Positions 25,282 through 34,870 are shown, counted from the first letter of the stretch. The stretch is DNA of 64,000 nt from Candidatus Borkfalkia ceftriaxoniphila (GCF_004134775.1 NZ_SDOZ01000002.1:966005-1030004); one strand, 5' to 3'. The notes: a model not told the origin generated them from the letters alone. Made by a program: numbers and translations.

Positions 25282-26329
25282 AGAGGGCTGGCAGGCGATC
25301 AATATGCAGATGCCGGACGCAGTGCCCCGCACCGAATACAGCGCGCACGTGCATTGGGAACTCGTCGAAAAAGTGACGGGCATCGATACGAAAAAAATCG
25401 AAAACCGCGACCGCGCGAGCGCCGCGTTTATCAAAAACTGGGATTTTTCCCTTCTGTGGTACGCGAACATCCATAAAAACTATCTCGAACGGTTCGGAAA
25501 AATTTCCAATATGGGACACGCGGTATATGCGGAATCATCTGCGGGCGGCTCGGATAAGGACGAAAACACGTCAGTACTGTTCAAAGACGTGGACGAAGCG
25601 CTCGCGCTCGATTGCACGAAATTTTACGGCGAATTCGATCAATCGGAACTCATCGCGACCTACGAGCGGGAATACGAGGCGATGTGCCGCGATTATCCGG
25701 ATACGGTGAATATGGGCGGGGTGTACATCACTCTGGTATCGGGTCTGACGTACGTGTACGGCTGGGAAATGTTTTTGGAATGCATGGCGTATGAAGAATT
25801 CGACAGAGTCATGCAGAGTTATTACGAGTGGGTGAAACAATTTTACGAGGCTTTCGCCAAAAGTAACGTTCCCGTTCTGATGATGCACGACGATATCACC
25901 TGGACGAGCGGCAAGTTCGCCTCGCGCGCATGGTACGATCAAAACGTGTTGCCGTATCTGAAAAAACTTCTGGAACCCTGCAAACGCGCAGGGAAAAAGA
26001 TCCTTTTCACCTCGGACGGAAATTACGGTGAGTTTACCGACGCAATCGTGGACTGCGGCGCGGATATGCTCTTTTTCGAACCGCATTCCGACATGGAAGG
26101 GTTCGCAAAGAAACACGGAAAGACGCACGGGTTCGTCGGCGACGTCGATACGCGCGTACTGCTTTCGGGAAGCAAAGAGGACATCGAAAGAGAGGTCAAG
26201 CGGGTCATGGAGTTCGGAAAACGCTATCCTGGATTCGTAATGGCGGTGGGAAATCACATACCGCCCAACACGCCCGTGGATAACGCGCTGTGGTACGACG
26301 AGTTTTACCGCAAGTACCGCGCAAGATAA
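25271..26329 (+). CDS. Uroporphyrinogen decarboxylase-fold protein (first of two)
   Basis: A 352-residue member of the UroD / methylcobamide-methyltransferase superfamily (TIM barrel). Recognisable parts are the MHDDITWTSGKF segment, KKILFTSDGNYGEF, DCGADMLFFEPHSDM and GFVGDVDTRVLL, which follow the superfamily order. The H-x-C-G zinc motif of methyltransferases (MtaA/MtbA) is replaced by TSDGN, so a classical corrinoid methyltransferase activity is doubtful. True heme UroD is also unlikely in this context. AAGGAG lies 10 nt before ATG 25271; translation is coupled to the GH78 gene. Its role in glycan use is unknown. Confidence 0.8.
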   Translation: MGFKEGWQAINMQMPDAVPRTEYSAHVHWELVEKVTGIDTKKIENRDRASAAFIKNWDFSLLWYANIHKNYLERFGKISNMGHAVYAESSAGGSDKDENTSVLFKDVDEALALDCTKFYGEFDQSELIATYEREYEAMCRDYPDTVNMGGVYITLVSGLTYVYGWEMFLECMAYEEFDRVMQSYYEWVKQFYEAFAKSNVPVLMMHDDITWTSGKFASRAWYDQNVLPYLKKLLEPCKRAGKKILFTSDGNYGEFTDAIVDCGADMLFFEPHSDMEGFAKKHGKTHGFVGDVDTRVLLSGSKEDIEREVKRVMEFGKRYPGFVMAVGNHIPPNTPVDNALWYDEFYRKYRAR

Positions 26330-26345
26330 AAAAGGGAGGAAAACG

Positions 26346-27608
26346 ATGAATAAAAAGGGGCTTGCATTGATTTTAGGAGGTTTATTGGCTATGACGAGTC
26401 TGGCAGGCTGCGCATCTTCAGGCAAGGAGAACGAAAAGGATCCGCCCGACTGGTCGCAGAGCGGCGACGGCTGGATACAGTTGTTCGAGGATAGAAAGTT
26501 CGATCGCGGCTTCGGCGCGGGCTGGATCTACGGCACCAGTTTTACGGGCGACAACGCGCTGAAAAAGGGCGTTCCCCTCACCTACCGCGATATCGGGCAG
26601 GATATTTATATTCAGCCCGTAGGCAAAGCGACCAAAGAAGACGGCGTGACGTCGAGCGGCGCGGAAAACGATACCTTCTGGGAATTGGAAGAGGGCGCCA
26701 AAAAGAATATCGTGGACGAACTCGGTTCCCCCGTGGACGAACTGCACGATTTCCGACTTTGCGTCAAGAGCGAAGTCAAGGAAAATTCTTCCGCGAAAAT
26801 GCTGATCGAACAGTACAACGACTATCTGCACGACCATTATCCGTCTTTGTACGAATCGAATCCCAAATTCGTAAAGTCATTGGAAAGCGACAAGCAGGGG
26901 AAACTGACCGTCCGCTACAATTCTTATAACGATATCAGTAATTCCGCGTACGCGTATAGCGGAGATTTTGCCAACAATACCTGGCCGCACCTCTACGTGC
27001 ACCAGAATTTCCGACAGGAAATAGACATGGCGCAGTTCGATAAACTCGAATACAAGGTAACGATGAAAGTGTCGGAAGCGAAACAGATCAACGGCTGGCC
27101 CAACGGCGAGTCCGACCGTTACGATCAACCCGCGTTACCGTCTGATGCAGCCAAGTCCAATTCCGAAGCGAGTCTGCAAGGCACGTTTTTCTTTCGCAGC
27201 AAAAAGTCGAGCGGGGGATTCTTCGTCGGCATGAACTACTTTTCGACCACGCCTTCCAATCAGACTGAAATTTTCAACATGGACCAGCACGGGCAGGCGT
27301 TTTACCGCATCGGACCCGCGGAGGAGCAGGGAAGTTATTTCGATCTCGAAGGGGAGAAGATGGAGATCGGCAAAGAAGTTACGGTCAAATACGATCTCTA
27401 TAAAATGGTCAACTACGTACTGATTAGAAAGTTGCAAAACAAGAGCGAAACGATCCAGGTCGGCGGACAAAGCGTTGCCAACCCCTGGTACAACGTATCC
27501 GTGGACGATCTCACGCTGAGTTTTTACCAGGTCGGCTGGGAAAACATGGGAAACTGGGATTGTACGTTTTCGATGAGCGACTTATCTTTGAAGGCATATA
27601 CAAAATAA
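26346..27608 (+). CDS. Secreted lipoprotein of the glycan locus
   Basis: A 420-residue lipoprotein with signal MNKKGLALILGGLLAMTSLAGC; the lipobox Cys is about residue 22 (LAGC). The mature part is rich in aromatic and polar strands (for example WDCTFSMSDLSLKAY at the end), suggesting a beta-sandwich, possibly a carbohydrate-binding surface protein. It is 16 nt after the UroD-fold gene with GGGAGG before its ATG, in the same operon, and is followed after 12 nt by an anchored surface protein. No enzyme motif recognised. Confidence 0.75.
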   Translation: MNKKGLALILGGLLAMTSLAGCASSGKENEKDPPDWSQSGDGWIQLFEDRKFDRGFGAGWIYGTSFTGDNALKKGVPLTYRDIGQDIYIQPVGKATKEDGVTSSGAENDTFWELEEGAKKNIVDELGSPVDELHDFRLCVKSEVKENSSAKMLIEQYNDYLHDHYPSLYESNPKFVKSLESDKQGKLTVRYNSYNDISNSAYAYSGDFANNTWPHLYVHQNFRQEIDMAQFDKLEYKVTMKVSEAKQINGWPNGESDRYDQPALPSDAAKSNSEASLQGTFFFRSKKSSGGFFVGMNYFSTTPSNQTEIFNMDQHGQAFYRIGPAEEQGSYFDLEGEKMEIGKEVTVKYDLYKMVNYVLIRKLQNKSETIQVGGQSVANPWYNVSVDDLTLSFYQVGWENMGNWDCTFSMSDLSLKAYTK

Positions 27609-27620
27609 AAGGAGGAAATC

Positions 27621-28835
27621 ATGAAAAAATTTGTCAGTATGCTTGCAGTTCTCGCGCTATGCTTAGGCTGCATGCTGTCGGGTATCAGCGCCCTTGCCGC
27701 CGAGGAGGAGCCCGCGTATTTCAACGCGGCAAAAAAGGAATACTTTGCCGAAAAGGCCGGGCCCAACGTGACCATTTCCATGGAAGACGTCACCGATTAC
27801 AACGGCGTCGAGGGGGATACGGGACTGCTCGTGAAAATGACGCCCGTTGCGAAAGACGACACGTTCACCAACGGCTACGTGTATATGAAACTGCCGCTGA
27901 ACGTCACGAACGCGTCCGTCACGCTGAAAGTGCTCGGCCCCACGGACGGGAGCGACGCGCCGCAGGCGCACTTCAACAAAAAAGTGCAATGGTGGTCGGT
28001 CGGTTTCCATCAGAAAGCCAATACAGACTTGTTTTCCGAAAGCGCCAAGGGCGTGACCTACATGATGTGGGGCATGAAGACCAAACTGATGGAAAACGGT
28101 TATTGGCAGGGCGAGGAAAATTTGTCCTGCAACACCGACTGGGGCGCGTTTCCCACGATCGGAGAACATACTTACGCGGTGAAAGCCAACGCGGAAAATC
28201 CGGATAATTTCGATTTCCAGGCGGACGCGATCTTCCCCGCGCAGTGCGACCCCTATGCGGGAACGCAGAACGACCCTTCCGCAACGTTGAAGCCCTATCA
28301 GATGCACGTTTCGGATTTTGAAAACAACGAAGCGTATCTGCATATCGGCATGGCGCAGCCCGCCGTCGCGGGCGAAAACGTCGAAGAGTTCGTCTTTCTC
28401 GTCAAGACGGTCAACGTGCAGAAAGTGTATCCCGAATCCGTACAGATCGGAAACGGCAGCATTACGGAAATGCAGAAAAAACCCGGCGAAAAATTCGTTT
28501 TGCCTCATACGTTCAAACCTGCGACGGGCATCACCGAAACGGACGTGACGTGGAGTTCGGACAACGAAACCGTTGCCAAAGTAGACGCGAAGAGCGGAGA
28601 GATCGAAACGCTGAAAGAGGGCGAAGCGACGATCACGGTCACGACCGTTAACCAAAAGACGGCGAGCATCAAGATCGTCGTCAAGGAAGAAACGATCGCG
28701 CCCCCTCCCGACGATACGGACAAGGAAGGGGATAAAGGCTGCGGATCCGCCGTATTTGCGGGCGCGGGGATCGGCATCGCGGGCTTGCTTGCGCTCGGCG
28801 CTGCCGCCGCGATGATCCGCAGAAAGAGAGGTTGA
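27621..28835 (+). CDS. Cell-surface protein with Ig-like (Big_2) domain and C-terminal anchor
   Basis: A 404-residue exported protein. Signal peptide residues 1-26 (ends ALAAEEE), a large strand-rich region (about 30-270), a bacterial Ig-like group 2 domain (about 275-355: VTWSSDNETVAKVDAKSG and TITVTTVNQKTASIKIV), a Pro/Asp/Lys linker, then KGCGSAV followed by a hydrophobic helix (about 376-398) and RRKRG. The C-terminal arrangement (GCGS, helix, basic end) resembles a surface-anchoring tail but has no LPxTG. GGAGG precedes the ATG. It probably displays a glycan-binding domain beside the lipoproteins and importer. Confidence 0.78.
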   Translation: MKKFVSMLAVLALCLGCMLSGISALAAEEEPAYFNAAKKEYFAEKAGPNVTISMEDVTDYNGVEGDTGLLVKMTPVAKDDTFTNGYVYMKLPLNVTNASVTLKVLGPTDGSDAPQAHFNKKVQWWSVGFHQKANTDLFSESAKGVTYMMWGMKTKLMENGYWQGEENLSCNTDWGAFPTIGEHTYAVKANAENPDNFDFQADAIFPAQCDPYAGTQNDPSATLKPYQMHVSDFENNEAYLHIGMAQPAVAGENVEEFVFLVKTVNVQKVYPESVQIGNGSITEMQKKPGEKFVLPHTFKPATGITETDVTWSSDNETVAKVDAKSGEIETLKEGEATITVTTVNQKTASIKIVVKEETIAPPPDDTDKEGDKGCGSAVFAGAGIGIAGLLALGAAAAMIRRKRG

Positions 28836-28849
28836 TCGAACGGCGTCGG

Positions 28850-28876
28850 CCCTCCCGCCGTGCGGCGGGAGGGCGA
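28850..28876 (+). other. Strong intercistronic hairpin without T-run
   Basis: GCCCTCCCGCCG and its complement form a 12-bp GC stem between the surface protein and substrate-binding protein genes. It is followed by an AT-rich sequence with no T-tract. It may stabilise the upstream message or weakly attenuate the transporter genes. Confidence 0.55.
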
Positions 28877-28899
28877 ATATTTATAAATCAGGAGGAATC

Positions 28900-30480
28900 A
28901 TGAAGAGGCGACTCGCACGAATTTTGAAAACGCTTTCCGTGGCGCTTGCCGTGTGTTTCCTGTTTTCGTTGATCGGCTGTACCTATCAGAGCGGCGCAAG
29001 CAAGAGCACGCTGGTGCTCGCCTGGGATTTCGGCGTGGAAAAGCCCGTCTGGGAACATATCGCGGAGGAATACTGCAAACAGCGCGAAAACGTGGAGATC
29101 AAACTTGATCAGAAAGAGGGCAGCACTTACAACACCTGGCTGTCCAACCAACTCACGGTAGGAACGCCCACTGCGGATATTGTCATCAACAACGGCGCGG
29201 CGTCCTTTTTCAATAAGGGCAAATTCGTCGATTTTTCGCAGTATCTGAACCGCCCCAATCCCTACGCGGAGAACGCGGTCTGGAAAACGCTGATGGAAAA
29301 GGTAGCGTACCCCGAATCGACGACGGAGGGGCAGATATACAGCCTGAACACCGAACAGGTCGTTACCGCATGGTTTTACAATCAGGAGATCTTCGAGGAA
29401 CTGGGCGTGGAACAAGCCGTGGGCAAGAGCGTTTCCGAATGGAACTGGGACGATCTGATCGCCGCGTGCGAAATTTTGCAGCAGGGCGGCGTGATCCCTC
29501 TGGCGATCGGCGGCGATTACGCGAGTTTCTGGTCTTGGCAGTTCGGTTGGCTGTACCGCGTCTATACCGACCAGTATTTCCGCGACATGGAAGAGTTGGT
29601 CGTCGCGCAGCCCGGGGATTATCTGTACGACGAGGAGTTGCAGACTTCCTGGTTTTTCGATAAAGAGGACAAATTTAACGATACCGAAGACGGCTACATC
29701 GTCAATAAAATACGCCTTGCGAAACTGGTGGAGGACGGTGAGATCGGCCCCGCGCATCCCAAATTTCAGGACATGATCAAAAATCTGTCCCGTTTGGTGC
29801 CCGCATTTGTGCCGCCCAACTTCACGTCGCTCAAGCCCGACGACGCGGTCAAATACTTTTTGCGCGGCGAGGCGGCGATCTATATCGATCTGATGAGTTT
29901 CTACGCGGGCATCGAACGTACGTTCGAAGATACGGGCGTGGAAAAGTTCGAGGTGGGCGTATTCCAGTATCCGCCGATGGTGTCGCATACGCAGGGAGTT
30001 GACGTAGGCGTGGATTATACCCGCGATACGGGCGGCGCCAGCGGTAACTACGGCGTTATTTACAAAAACAAAAAACAATCGGATCTGGCGATGGATTTTC
30101 TCATGTTCTTGATCTCGCCGCGCGGGCAGACGCTCTACCTCGAAACCATGGCGCGCGAAAATATCGCGCCGCAGGGCATTTCCCTCGTCAAGGACGTCAC
30201 CATGCCCGAACAGTGGGTGGGAAAGTACGACATCGAATTTTCGGGCAGTGCGGACAGCAACCCGCTCGCCGCGTTTTCCCGCGGCTTTATGGACGAACCC
30301 GAAGGCGTGCGCGAATACGTGGAACTTTCTCAGGCTTATTACGGTTCGGGCGGCGACCTTGTAAAATATTGCAATGATTTACAGGAGCGCGCCTGTAAAA
30401 ACAGCATTCCTTACTGGCTTCGCAGTATGCAGTACCGTACGGACGCAACGCAAAATCCCGCGCTGGATCCCGCGAGGTAA
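28900..30480 (+). CDS. ABC sugar transporter substrate-binding lipoprotein
   Basis: Extracellular solute-binding protein (family 1 type, 526 residues) that captures oligosaccharide for the permeases downstream. The signal peptide ends with lipobox LIGC (about residue 27). Two-lobe features include STLVLAWDFGVEKPVWEHIAEEY near the start, the GTPTADIVINNGAA hinge region, and FWSWQFGW, a Trp-rich segment suited to sugar stacking. ATG 28900 follows GGAGG. The stop is 6 nt before the first permease start. The cognate ATPase gene is absent and is probably a shared MsmX-like protein elsewhere. Confidence 0.88.
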   Translation: MKRRLARILKTLSVALAVCFLFSLIGCTYQSGASKSTLVLAWDFGVEKPVWEHIAEEYCKQRENVEIKLDQKEGSTYNTWLSNQLTVGTPTADIVINNGAASFFNKGKFVDFSQYLNRPNPYAENAVWKTLMEKVAYPESTTEGQIYSLNTEQVVTAWFYNQEIFEELGVEQAVGKSVSEWNWDDLIAACEILQQGGVIPLAIGGDYASFWSWQFGWLYRVYTDQYFRDMEELVVAQPGDYLYDEELQTSWFFDKEDKFNDTEDGYIVNKIRLAKLVEDGEIGPAHPKFQDMIKNLSRLVPAFVPPNFTSLKPDDAVKYFLRGEAAIYIDLMSFYAGIERTFEDTGVEKFEVGVFQYPPMVSHTQGVDVGVDYTRDTGGASGNYGVIYKNKKQSDLAMDFLMFLISPRGQTLYLETMARENIAPQGISLVKDVTMPEQWVGKYDIEFSGSADSNPLAAFSRGFMDEPEGVREYVELSQAYYGSGGDLVKYCNDLQERACKNSIPYWLRSMQYRTDATQNPALDPAR

Positions 30481-30485
30481 TGAAA

Positions 30486-32504
30486 ATGAACAATTTTTGG
30501 AAAGCCGCATCGCGTAAAAGAAAGATGTTTTTTCTCTTTTCCGCACTGATCCTGGCGGCGGTTATCGCCTTACTGAGCGTACTGTTTTCCTCGCTCTTGA
30601 TCCGTCCCGAAAAAATCCGCCTCAAAAGCGACGTGAGCGCCGTCTTTGCCGACGAACGTTACGAGTACTACGGCGAGACCGACGGAAAAATAGAGCGCGC
30701 AGACGAAAGCGGCGTGAAAACGTTCGCCGATCTGGGAAGTAAAATTTTACTCCTTGAAAAACTCGGCGAAAATCTCGCCGTCGCCACGGAAGACAGAAAG
30801 ATCACTCTTTTTAATGAAAACGGCGGGATCGAGGCGCAGACGGCGATCAACTATAATCCCGTCGCATTCAGCGTATCTGCGGGCGATCTGTTCGTCGCGG
30901 GCAGTACGAAAGTCAACCGCAACAAGGTGTACCGTTTCGACGAAAATCTGAATCTTTTGGATCTCACGCCCGACACGGTGCACGAGCCGCAGGGCGCGAA
31001 CGAGAGCGATCTCATCTACCGCGAGCGCATCAACGCGCTGTTTCTCGAAATCCCCGTCGTCACGGTCGGCTACGATCGGGAAAGCGATCTTCTGACCGTC
31101 CTTTCCTCGTACGGCGTCATCAACCAATACGACGGCAGGGGCGAACTGCACGCCGCGCTGGGACTGGATTATAACCCGATCGCGGGTAAATTTCTGGATG
31201 ACGGCAGACTGCTCGTTTTAGACGATGCGGGCGGCATAGGCGCGTTCGACGGGCAACTTGAAAAAAGTTTTTATCTGGAAAATCTCAATTCCGCGAATCG
31301 GGCGATGGCTGTCGGTACGGATAAGATCATCGTCAGCGATCAGAACGGACGCTGTACCGAACTCGACATGCAGGGCAACGTCGTATTGCGGCAGACGCTC
31401 AAAGGCAAGATCGAAGGCGTGTATCTCGGCGCGGACGACGGGTTTTCCATCTGGACGCAGGGCTCGGCGACGGTCGACCGCTATGATTGGTCCGAGATGC
31501 GCTTTTATACTCTGTACGTCGTTCTCGCGTACGTCGGCATCGTATTGCTGCTCGCCGCGCTCGCGTGCACCGTCATTGCCGCGCTGGGGCTTTTCAGCGA
31601 ACGCCGTTATCGGCGCGTCACGGTTTCTTTGAGATCGACGGGCAAACGACTGTATGCGGGCAAGATCGCCTATTGCCTGCTGTTGCCGACTTTGCTTTTG
31701 TGCGCGATATTCGCCTATTATCCCTCGTTCCGCGGGCTGGTACTCGCCTTTTACGAGGTGGATATCGGCGGCGTGAACACCTTTGTCGGCTGGCAGAATT
31801 TCATAGATCTGTTTTCCAAGACCTATTTCTGGTCGGGCATGGGGAATATGGTCATCTTTCTCGTCACGGATATCGTCAAGGGACTGATCCCCGCCTTTTT
31901 GTTCGCGCAGCTCATCATCGCCATGCGCTCGTCGCGCGCCCAGTACGTCACGCGCGTGCTTCTTTATCTCCCGGGCATCATACCGGGCGTCGCGGCGCTT
32001 TTAATGTGGCAGAACGGCATTTTCGGCAACGAGGGACTTTTAAACGGCATCATCACGGCGCTTGGCGGCCAATCGGTCAACTTTTTGGGGAAAGAGGGCG
32101 TGGCGCTCCCGTCGCTTATCTTTTTCGGATTCCCCTGGATCGGCAGTTATATCATTTTATACGGCGCGCTGATGGGCGTTCCGAAATCCTTTTACGAGGC
32201 GGCGAAACTGGACGGCTGTACCTGGTTCAAGCGTATGGTCATGATCGATCTTCCTCTCGTATCGCCCCAACTCAAATATATTTTCGTCATCACGTTCATC
32301 GGTTCGGTGCAGGATTTCCAGCGCATCTATCTGACCACGGAAGGCGCCGCGGGCACATACGTGCCCATGCTGGAAATGTACTATAACCTGACGAAATTCA
32401 ATAACCTCGGTATGGCGGCCGCGATGGGGCTGATCTTATTTTTGGTGCTGATGGTGGCTACGCTCATCAATCTGAAATTAAAGACGGTGGACAGTTATGA
32501 GTGA
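30486..32504 (+). CDS. ABC sugar permease with N-terminal extracytoplasmic propeller-like domain
   Basis: A 672-residue protein combining two parts. Residues about 1-35 give a membrane anchor, and about 40-340 form a strand-rich, repetitive domain (VAVATEDRKITLF, LFVAGSTK, LTVLSSYGVINQYDG, IIVSDQNGRCTELD) that looks like a WD40/NHL/quinoprotein-like beta-propeller. From about 345 onward there is a membrane helix and then a complete MalF/LacF-type permease with the ATPase-docking EAAKLDGCTWFKRMVMIDLPL motif (about 575). ATG 30486 with GAGG 8 nt upstream is preferred to ATG 30480. It overlaps the second permease by 8 nt. Ordinary permeases are about 300 residues and lack the front domain. Confidence 0.88.
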   Translation: MNNFWKAASRKRKMFFLFSALILAAVIALLSVLFSSLLIRPEKIRLKSDVSAVFADERYEYYGETDGKIERADESGVKTFADLGSKILLLEKLGENLAVATEDRKITLFNENGGIEAQTAINYNPVAFSVSAGDLFVAGSTKVNRNKVYRFDENLNLLDLTPDTVHEPQGANESDLIYRERINALFLEIPVVTVGYDRESDLLTVLSSYGVINQYDGRGELHAALGLDYNPIAGKFLDDGRLLVLDDAGGIGAFDGQLEKSFYLENLNSANRAMAVGTDKIIVSDQNGRCTELDMQGNVVLRQTLKGKIEGVYLGADDGFSIWTQGSATVDRYDWSEMRFYTLYVVLAYVGIVLLLAALACTVIAALGLFSERRYRRVTVSLRSTGKRLYAGKIAYCLLLPTLLLCAIFAYYPSFRGLVLAFYEVDIGGVNTFVGWQNFIDLFSKTYFWSGMGNMVIFLVTDIVKGLIPAFLFAQLIIAMRSSRAQYVTRVLLYLPGIIPGVAALLMWQNGIFGNEGLLNGIITALGGQSVNFLGKEGVALPSLIFFGFPWIGSYIILYGALMGVPKSFYEAAKLDGCTWFKRMVMIDLPLVSPQLKYIFVITFIGSVQDFQRIYLTTEGAAGTYVPMLEMYYNLTKFNNLGMAAAMGLILFLVLMVATLINLKLKTVDSYE

Positions 32505-33366
32505 TAAAACGAACAAAAGATCTCTCAACCGCGGCAAGGGGATCGACGGGCCGATCTCGCAGGCCGCCGTATATACCATCATGGCGATCGTGGTGTTTCT
32601 CGTGCTTCTCCCCGTGCTTTTGACAATCATGCTTTCCCTGAAAAGCAATTACGATCTGTTGCAGGGCATCTGGTCGATCCCGACAAAGATCATGTGGAGC
32701 AACTGGAAATTCGGATTTACGGAAATTTTGCCGAATATGCTCAACAGTATCCTCATCGCGCTGGTTTCCACCTTTTTTACCGTGTTTATCGGCGCGATCT
32801 CCGCGTACGTGTTCGTGCGAATGGATTTTCTCGGCAAAAACGTGCTTTTCAAACTCGTCATTTTGCTGATGCTCATTCCCTCCATCATCACGCTCACGCC
32901 GCTGTATATCCTCTGCGCCGCGCTGCATATCGAAAACACCTGGTTCGCGATCTGGTTCCCCACGGTCGCGGGCGGGCAGGTATCCGCCATTTTCCTGTTT
33001 TCCACGTTTTTCCGCCAACAGCCCAAGGAACTCTTCGAGGCGGCGAAGATCGACGGCGCGGGCGAACTGAAAATGTTTGTTTCCATCTGTCTGCCGCTCG
33101 CCATACCAGTGCTCTGTATTCAGGCGGTCAACTCTTTCGCCTCCGCGTATAACGATTTTCTATGGCCTACGATCATCATACAGGAAACGTCCAAACAGCC
33201 CCTCATGCCCGTTTTGAAAAATCTGGCGCAGGTCGCCCAGAGCAGCGGCAAACAGGGGGTGTCCTACGCGATGTATCTTTTAAGCGGTATTCCGCTCGTG
33301 TTCACCACCCTGTTCGGGCTGAAATATTTCGTCAACGGCGATTTCGCCTCGGGGCTGAAACTATGA
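32497..33366 (+). CDS. ABC sugar permease, second subunit (MalG type)
   Basis: A 289-residue inner-membrane protein with six helices and the EAA loop (ELFEAAKIDGAGELKMFVSICLPL, about residues 178-201) that docks the ATPase. It pairs with the unusual permease encoded just upstream; their genes overlap by 8 nt. It ends in GLKL, as many MalG-type permeases end in a short G-rich tail. It is predicted to import an oligosaccharide freed outside the cell. The following gene starts within its stop codon (ATGA). Confidence 0.93.
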   Translation: MSDKTNKRSLNRGKGIDGPISQAAVYTIMAIVVFLVLLPVLLTIMLSLKSNYDLLQGIWSIPTKIMWSNWKFGFTEILPNMLNSILIALVSTFFTVFIGAISAYVFVRMDFLGKNVLFKLVILLMLIPSIITLTPLYILCAALHIENTWFAIWFPTVAGGQVSAIFLFSTFFRQQPKELFEAAKIDGAGELKMFVSICLPLAIPVLCIQAVNSFASAYNDFLWPTIIIQETSKQPLMPVLKNLAQVAQSSGKQGVSYAMYLLSGIPLVFTTLFGLKYFVNGDFASGLKL

Positions 33367-34016
33367 GAAAGGACGCCATGACGCTGTACCTTTCCCCGCG
33401 CTATATCGGCGAAGGGTTTATGAATTTTTTTATCAATTTGCATAAAGTTCTGCTCTTTACGCTGTTTTTAATGCTGTGCACGTTGCCGATCGTCACGTTC
33501 GGCGGCGCGCTGATCGCCTACAATGCGGCGCTGCGCGCGCTGGCGCAGGACGATAAATTCACCGTGAGCGAATTTTTTCGCGTCTTTCGCAAAAAGATCG
33601 TCTGCGGGATCCCGTATACGCTTGTATTCGCGGCGGTCGTGTTTCTCTTGTCGCTTCCAGTCTCGCAAAGCGCCGTGTATTACGTCTCGCAGTTTTGCGC
33701 CGTGCTCGCGTTTTGCCTGACGATGCACTATCCCGTCGCGGCGTATTCGCAATCGAACGTGCCGCGGCTGTTCGCAAATTCCGCGCTGTACGCGTTCGGG
33801 CACCTGTTGCAGACTCTCACGGAGGTCTGCGTCGCGCTGATCGTTTTGCTCGTTGCCGTTTATACGAGCGAATTTCTCGCGATCCTCATGTTTCCGATAT
33901 TCTATTTTGTCGTCAACCGCATCGTGCTCGCCAACAATGCCCAGATCGAGCAAAGACAGGAAGAGCGGGAAAATGCGGAACTTGAAAATAAACTGAAAGG
34001 AGATCAAATATCATGA
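33363..34016 (+). CDS. YesL-like membrane protein (DUF624)
   Basis: A 217-residue membrane protein with four to five helices, beginning with the DUF624 pattern YIGEGFMNFFINLHKVLLFTLF and followed by LPIVTFGGALIAYNAALR. B. subtilis YesL, of the same family, is encoded with the rhamnogalacturonan importer YesOPQ, so its presence beside a GH78 enzyme and importer agrees with pectin-type glycan use. The family's molecular role is unknown. ATG 33363 overlaps the permease stop (ATGA). The reading frame stays open upstream, but that part is the permease in another frame. An alternative start is ATG 33378. Confidence 0.82.
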   Translation: MRKDAMTLYLSPRYIGEGFMNFFINLHKVLLFTLFLMLCTLPIVTFGGALIAYNAALRALAQDDKFTVSEFFRVFRKKIVCGIPYTLVFAAVVFLLSLPVSQSAVYYVSQFCAVLAFCLTMHYPVAAYSQSNVPRLFANSALYAFGHLLQTLTEVCVALIVLLVAVYTSEFLAILMFPIFYFVVNRIVLANNAQIEQRQEERENAELENKLKGDQIS

Positions 34017-34870
34017 AAAAGAAATGTCTTGTCATACTGTTGGCCGCGCTGTTCGGCCTTGCGCTCGTCGGATGCGGAGGCGGCGGCTCGCACGTAGCCG
34101 TGCTCGAGGATTGGAAGATCACGACGGGCGGCAAAAAATACGAGGAAAGCGTGACGGGCGCGGGTAAAGAATACTATACCGACGGAAAGATCGAAGATAC
34201 CGATGCGGGCGTCACTTTTTCGGGAACCGGCGGTTTCTGGCAGAAAGACGACGGCAGCGAGAGCGGCGCGGCGTGCGGCGGGGTATACACGAAAAAGTTT
34301 AACATAAAGGAAAACGGGTTCAAAGTCACTTTTATCATCGACGAGATCGGCCATAAGAACGATACGAACAGCGGCGGGGTGTGGGACAGTTGGTTCGCCT
34401 TCGCGTTCACCGACAAGGCGACTATGTTCAATACCGTGACCGACACGTCGGGCACGTTCGCGCAGGGCTTCGTCATGCTCTTAAAACCCTTCGCGCAGGT
34501 GAGCGCGGGCGCGGAAATGTCCATTCTAGTCAACGAAAAGGGCAACAATTTCGTGCAGAAGGGCGATAATCCGCAGGAAGAGAACGCCGTCGTCGGCAAA
34601 AAACATACGTTCGAGTTGAAAAAAGAATCGGACGAGTTGGGCGTATTTTACACTCTGTATTTCGACGGCCGTGCTTTAAGTCAGGGCGGAAATATCACCG
34701 AATCGCGTTTCAACGCGCTCTTTCCCAGCGGCGAGGCTTACTTCCAGTTTTATTTGCAGAACTGGAATTCCGGGCCTAAGGCGAGCGATACCGACGAGAT
34801 GAAAAACTATCAAAAAAATCAGTTCACCGTCTGTTCGATCGAGAGCGGCGCGGAAAAGGTACAGTTCTGA
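34013..34870 (+). CDS. Second secreted lipoprotein of the glycan locus
   Basis: A 285-residue lipoprotein. Signal MKKKCLVILLAALFGLALVGC with lipobox LVGC (Cys about residue 21) is followed by a Gly/Ser linker. The mature domain is beta-rich (GVTFSGTGGFWQ, WFAFAFTDK, GEAYFQFYLQNW), compatible with a jelly-roll/lectin-like fold that could bind sugars. AAAGGAG precedes the ATG, which overlaps the stop of the YesL-like gene (ATGA). The stop overlaps the next start by one base (TGATG), showing tight translational coupling across the end of the operon. Confidence 0.75.
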   Translation: MKKKCLVILLAALFGLALVGCGGGGSHVAVLEDWKITTGGKKYEESVTGAGKEYYTDGKIEDTDAGVTFSGTGGFWQKDDGSESGAACGGVYTKKFNIKENGFKVTFIIDEIGHKNDTNSGGVWDSWFAFAFTDKATMFNTVTDTSGTFAQGFVMLLKPFAQVSAGAEMSILVNEKGNNFVQKGDNPQEENAVVGKKHTFELKKESDELGVFYTLYFDGRALSQGGNITESRFNALFPSGEAYFQFYLQNWNSGPKASDTDEMKNYQKNQFTVCSIESGAEKVQF

